Source: JBBIVP01 sp037439705 [NCBI: bacterium] (GTDB taxonomy: Bacteria; JBBIVP01). Taken from it: a stretch of DNA of 7,654 bases. Location: contig JBBIVP010000040.1 of NCBI GenBank assembly GCA_037439705.1, forward strand, positions 1 through 7,654, read 5' to 3'. Of the stretch, positions 6,080-7,654 are shown piece after piece (within the stretch, counting starts at the first letter, position 1; every line of letters begins with the position of its first letter). The notes beneath the pieces were generated by a model. The model made no database searches, was not told the origin of the DNA, and saw nothing but the letters and a program-made list of their open reading frames with translations. The translations under genes and the position numbers were made by a program.

Positions 6080-6548
6080 ATTTTCTTAATTTTTTTATAA
6101 TTGATGTAGTTGAAAATCCCTTAAGAACAGGGATCCTGACAACACGCCCTCCAAGACTTTCCACAATCTCCCTTCCAACAATTGAGTTCTTCTTCCAGTC
6201 TGAACCCTTAACAAGAACATCCGGTTCAATGGCTTTTATGAGTTTAAGTGGAGTATCCTCATCAAATATCACTATGTAGTCAACAGCATCTACGGAAGAA
6301 AGAACGAAAGCCCTGTCCTTTTCTGAAAAAATGGGTCTTCCTTTTCCTTTTATCCTTCTTATTGAAGAATCCGAATTCAGACCAACTATCAGAACATCAC
6401 CGAGTTTCTTTGCCCTTTTCAAAAGGTGAATGTGCCCTTTATGGATGATATCAAAACAACCGTTTGTAAAAACTACCTTTTTTCCTTCCTCCCTCAACCT
6501 CTTTCTTATATCCAGCATTTTCCTCAATGACAGAACTTTTGAGGGCAT
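6063..6548 (-). CDS. rfaE2: RfaE2-type nucleotidyltransferase (HldE C-terminal domain homologue)
   Basis: The product is 161 aa, the normal size of a stand-alone RfaE domain II protein. It shows the cytidylyltransferase-fold signature TNGCFDIIHKGHIHLL with His36-x-Gly-His39, VGLNSD at 55-60, the KGKGRP segment at 67-72, FDEDTPLKLI at 95-104, DVLVKGSDWK at 110-119 and the family end motif STTSIIKK at 146-153. The family transfers AMP from ATP to D-glycero-beta-D-manno-heptose 1-phosphate, giving ADP-heptose for lipopolysaccharide core or S-layer glycans. The kinase half (RfaE1) found fused in E. coli HldE is absent here and must be elsewhere if the pathway is complete. The ATG is 12 nt from the end of tRNA-Arg, with no Shine-Dalgarno; TATCAT (6560-6555) lies exactly 7-12 nt before it. 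Confidence 0.9.
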   Translation of the reverse strand: MPSKVLSLRKMLDIRKRLREEGKKVVFTNGCFDIIHKGHIHLLKRAKKLGDVLIVGLNSDSSIRRIKGKGRPIFSEKDRAFVLSSVDAVDYIVIFDEDTPLKLIKAIEPDVLVKGSDWKKNSIVGREIVESLGGRVVRIPVLKGFSTTSIIKKLRKYEKTP

Positions 6549-6560
6549 AAAATAATGATA

Positions 6561-6634
6561 CGCGCCTGGAGGGACTCGAACCCCCAGCCCGCGGCTTAGA
6601 AGGCCGCAGCTCTATCCTGTTGAGCTACAGGCGC
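6561..6634 (-). tRNA. tRNA-Arg (anticodon UCU)
   Basis: A complete 74-nt cloverleaf reads on the minus strand. The acceptor stem is GCGCCTG/CAGGCGC, the D stem GCTC/GAGC, and the anticodon stem GCGGC/GCCGC around loop CTTCTAA, giving anticodon TCT. The variable loop is 5 nt and the T arm GGGGG-TTCGAGT-CCCTC has one G-U pair. The discriminator base is G, and CCA is not encoded, so it must be added after transcription. It reads AGA and AGG, which appear to be the main arginine codons of the surrounding genes. It is the first element of the unit that continues into rfaE2. Confidence 0.97.
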
Positions 6635-6644
6635 TTCAAAAAAG

Positions 6645-6673
6645 ATATTACAAAATAATAGGTTTTTTTTCAA
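6645..6673 (-). promoter_or_regulatory. Promoter of the tRNA-Arg/rfaE2 unit
   Basis: On the minus strand TTGAAA (6673-6668) is followed after exactly 17 bp by TAATAT (6650-6645). Transcription would begin near 6638, about 4 nt upstream of the mature tRNA 5' end. The -35 box lies within one arm of the adjacent dyad. Confidence 0.7.
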
Positions 6674-6720
6674 ATCCATGTACAAGTTTATATACTTATG
6701 CGACATTTTATGGGTTTGAA
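6669..6720. repeat. Imperfect dyad upstream of the tRNA promoter
   Basis: TTCAAATCCAT (6669-6679) pairs with ATGGGTTTGAA (6710-6720): 10 of 11 positions are Watson-Crick with one T-G. The 30-bp centre contains a near-palindrome AAGTTTATATACTT. One arm overlaps the -35 box, so it could be a regulator site or an RNA hairpin of read-through transcripts. Confidence 0.5.
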
Positions 6721-6721
6721 T

Positions 6722-6787
6722 GAGATAATTTAAGGGGCTTTTTGAACAAAGGGATCTGTTTTATCACTCCCTCTCCCCCTTAATCTC
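6722..6787. repeat. Nested dyad downstream of hisH
   Basis: GAGAT plus TAAGGGG (6722-6726, 6731-6737) pair with CCCCTTA and ATCTC (6776-6787) around a 4-nt bulge. Inside the loop AGGGA (6750-6754) pairs with TCCCT (6768-6772). It would form a long hairpin in transcripts leaving hisH, but no T tract follows, so it is not a standard intrinsic terminator. The remaining part of this 184-bp gap (6788-6818) shows nothing notable. Confidence 0.5.
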
Positions 6788-6818
6788 GCACATATCTTAA
6801 CTTTTCAAAAAAATCCAG

Positions 6819-7433
6819 CTACTTAAATTTGAATGAAAAATTGTGAAGAAATTTCAGCCCTTCCACCTGACTCTTTTCGGGATGAAACTGGGTGCCCGCT
6901 ATGTTTTCATACTCAACAGTGGAAACAAATTTTATGAAATAATCAGTTTCACCAAGAACAATTTCTTCATTTTCCGGAGCGACATAATAGGAATGGACAA
7001 AATAAAAATAAGAAGGATTTTCTATACCATCAAAAAGAACAGATTCTTTCTTTAAATTCACCGTATTCCAGCCCACATGCGGAATCCTTATGTCAGGGAG
7101 TTCAGGAAATTTCCTTACCCTTCCTTTAAAGAAACTTAAGCCTTTTATTCCTGCTGATTCCTCACTTTCCTCAAAAAGGAGTTGAAAGCCAAGACATATA
7201 CCGAGAAATGGTCTTCCTTTCTTCACAAAATCACTCAATGCATCATCAAATCCGTATTTTTTGAGGTTATTCATGGCATCCCCGAATGCGCCAACTCCTG
7301 GAAGAATAATTTTATCGTAATTTTTCACCTCATCAGGAGATGAGATAATAGAAGCATCAACTGATACCCTCCTCAATCCTGTAAGAACGCTTCTCAGGTT
7401 TCCCATTCCGTAGTCAATAATTCCTACCTTCAA
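6819..7433 (-). CDS. hisH: Imidazole glycerol phosphate synthase, glutaminase subunit
   Basis: HisH hydrolyses glutamine and channels ammonia to HisF, which makes imidazole glycerol phosphate and AICAR, linking histidine and purine synthesis. The product is 204 aa, a complete class I amidotransferase. It shows IDYGMGNL at 6-13, the oxyanion-strand motif PGVGAF at 45-50, the nucleophile Cys80 in [15 protein letters not shown] at 119-123, and the catalytic His184 and Glu186 in TQFHPEKSQ. It starts with TTG, sharing TTGA with the hisB stop (4-bp overlap), preceded by AAAGGGTG. hisA and hisF, commonly next in such operons, do not follow; a dyad-rich gap and a tRNA do. Confidence 0.96.
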   Translation of the reverse strand: MKVGIIDYGMGNLRSVLTGLRRVSVDASIISSPDEVKNYDKIILPGVGAFGDAMNNLKKYGFDDALSDFVKKGRPFLGICLGFQLLFEESEESAGIKGLSFFKGRVRKFPELPDIRIPHVGWNTVNLKKESVLFDGIENPSYFYFVHSYYVAPENEEIVLGETDYFIKFVSTVEYENIAGTQFHPEKSQVEGLKFLHNFSFKFK

Positions 7434-7654
7434 AGCACACCCTTTGTAGAAGAAACACCTTTCCTCAATGGTAAAACAGCCCTCCTCAAAGCAACTGCAA
7501 GGGCTTTGAAAATACCCTCAACTATGTGGTGTTTGTTCCTTCCGTAGTGAAGATTGACATGGAGCGTAATACCTGCCTTCATTACAAATCCCTGAAGAAA
7601 TGTTTCAACAAGTTCCATATCAAAACTTCCAATCCTGCCCTTTTTATCTACATT
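7430..7654 (-). CDS. hisB: Imidazoleglycerol-phosphate dehydratase, C-terminal part (runs off the window)
   Basis: Only the last 74 residues are in the window; the frame is open to the right edge and the 5' part lies beyond it. HisB dehydrates imidazole glycerol phosphate to imidazole acetol phosphate, using two manganese ions. Visible family motifs are [16 protein letters not shown] near the edge, [20 protein letters not shown], whose HHxxE provides metal ligands, and the typical terminal STKGVL. An ATG at 7618 is internal and is not the start. The stop overlaps the TTG of hisH, so the two are co-translated. Nothing suggests fusion to a phosphatase domain, but the N-terminus cannot be seen. 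Confidence 0.95.
   Translation of the reverse strand, partial: NVDKKGRIGSFDMELVETFLQGFVMKAGITLHVNLHYGRNKHHIVEGIFKALAVALRRAVLPLRKGVSSTKGVL
7438..7445 (-). promoter_or_regulatory. Ribosome binding site of hisH
   Basis: AAAGGGTG lies within the end of hisB and ends 4 nt before the TTG start of hisH. It supports that TTG, which is also the only in-frame start matching the conserved HisH N-terminus (MKVGIIDYG). Confidence 0.6.

Noticed and set aside
4611-6670. The shared 14-mer AAAAAAACCTATTA at 4611-4624 (+) and 6670-6657 (-)
   Set aside because: Half of it is an A run in AT-rich DNA; two copies in unrelated settings are readily explained by chance.
6715-6772. A 19-codon minus-strand frame starting GTG after a GGGAGAGGGA stretch in the hisH-tRNA gap
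   Set aside because: Short, within the dyad structure, and the peptide has no recognisable features; the purine-rich stretch is explained by the stem.

Overview
The window reads as chromosomal housekeeping DNA from an AT-rich bacterium. A heptose-type nucleotidyltransferase (RfaE2/HldE family) points to a diderm cell with a lipopolysaccharide-like glycan. Proteins are rich in Lys, Glu, Ile and Phe, arginine is mostly written AGA/AGG, and many genes start with GTG or TTG. This would fit a thermophilic or anaerobic lineage or a poorly cultivated phylum, but the window holds no marker that fixes the taxon. No phage, insertion sequence, CRISPR array or toxin/defence locus is visible.

Layout, left to right. 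1-94: repeat-like noncoding DNA at the window edge. 188-637 (+): a lone hotdog-fold protein of the DUF4442/YiiD-C type. 638-822: noncoding, pyrimidine-rich on +. 823-1677 (-): rapZ. 1757-3440 (+): purM-purN, overlapping by 8 bp, with a textbook Shine-Dalgarno for the TTG start of purN. 3475-3831 (-): a stand-alone CheY-type receiver. 3928-4596 (+): a secreted SRPBCC/START-fold protein with a clear promoter and ribosome binding site. 4578-6634 (-): a tightly packed unit read as tRNA-Arg(UCU), rfaE2, a FabG-like short-chain dehydrogenase and an unrecognised polytopic membrane protein, behind a good TTGAAA-17-TAATAT promoter. 6635-6818: a gap holding two back-to-back imperfect dyads. 6819-7654 (-): hisH, preceded by the 3' end of hisB, which runs off the right edge.

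Functionally the window contains two consecutive steps from de novo purine synthesis (PurM; PurN acts earlier in the pathway), two histidine-pathway genes (HisB, HisH), envelope-sugar activation (RfaE2) and signalling/regulatory proteins (RapZ, the CheY-like receiver). The least explained pieces are the membrane protein at 4578-5327, the double dyad at 6669-6787, and a recurrent pattern in which genes without a Shine-Dalgarno carry a -10-like hexamer about 7-13 nt before the start codon, suggesting leaderless mRNAs. None of this amounts to a clear new multi-gene system.
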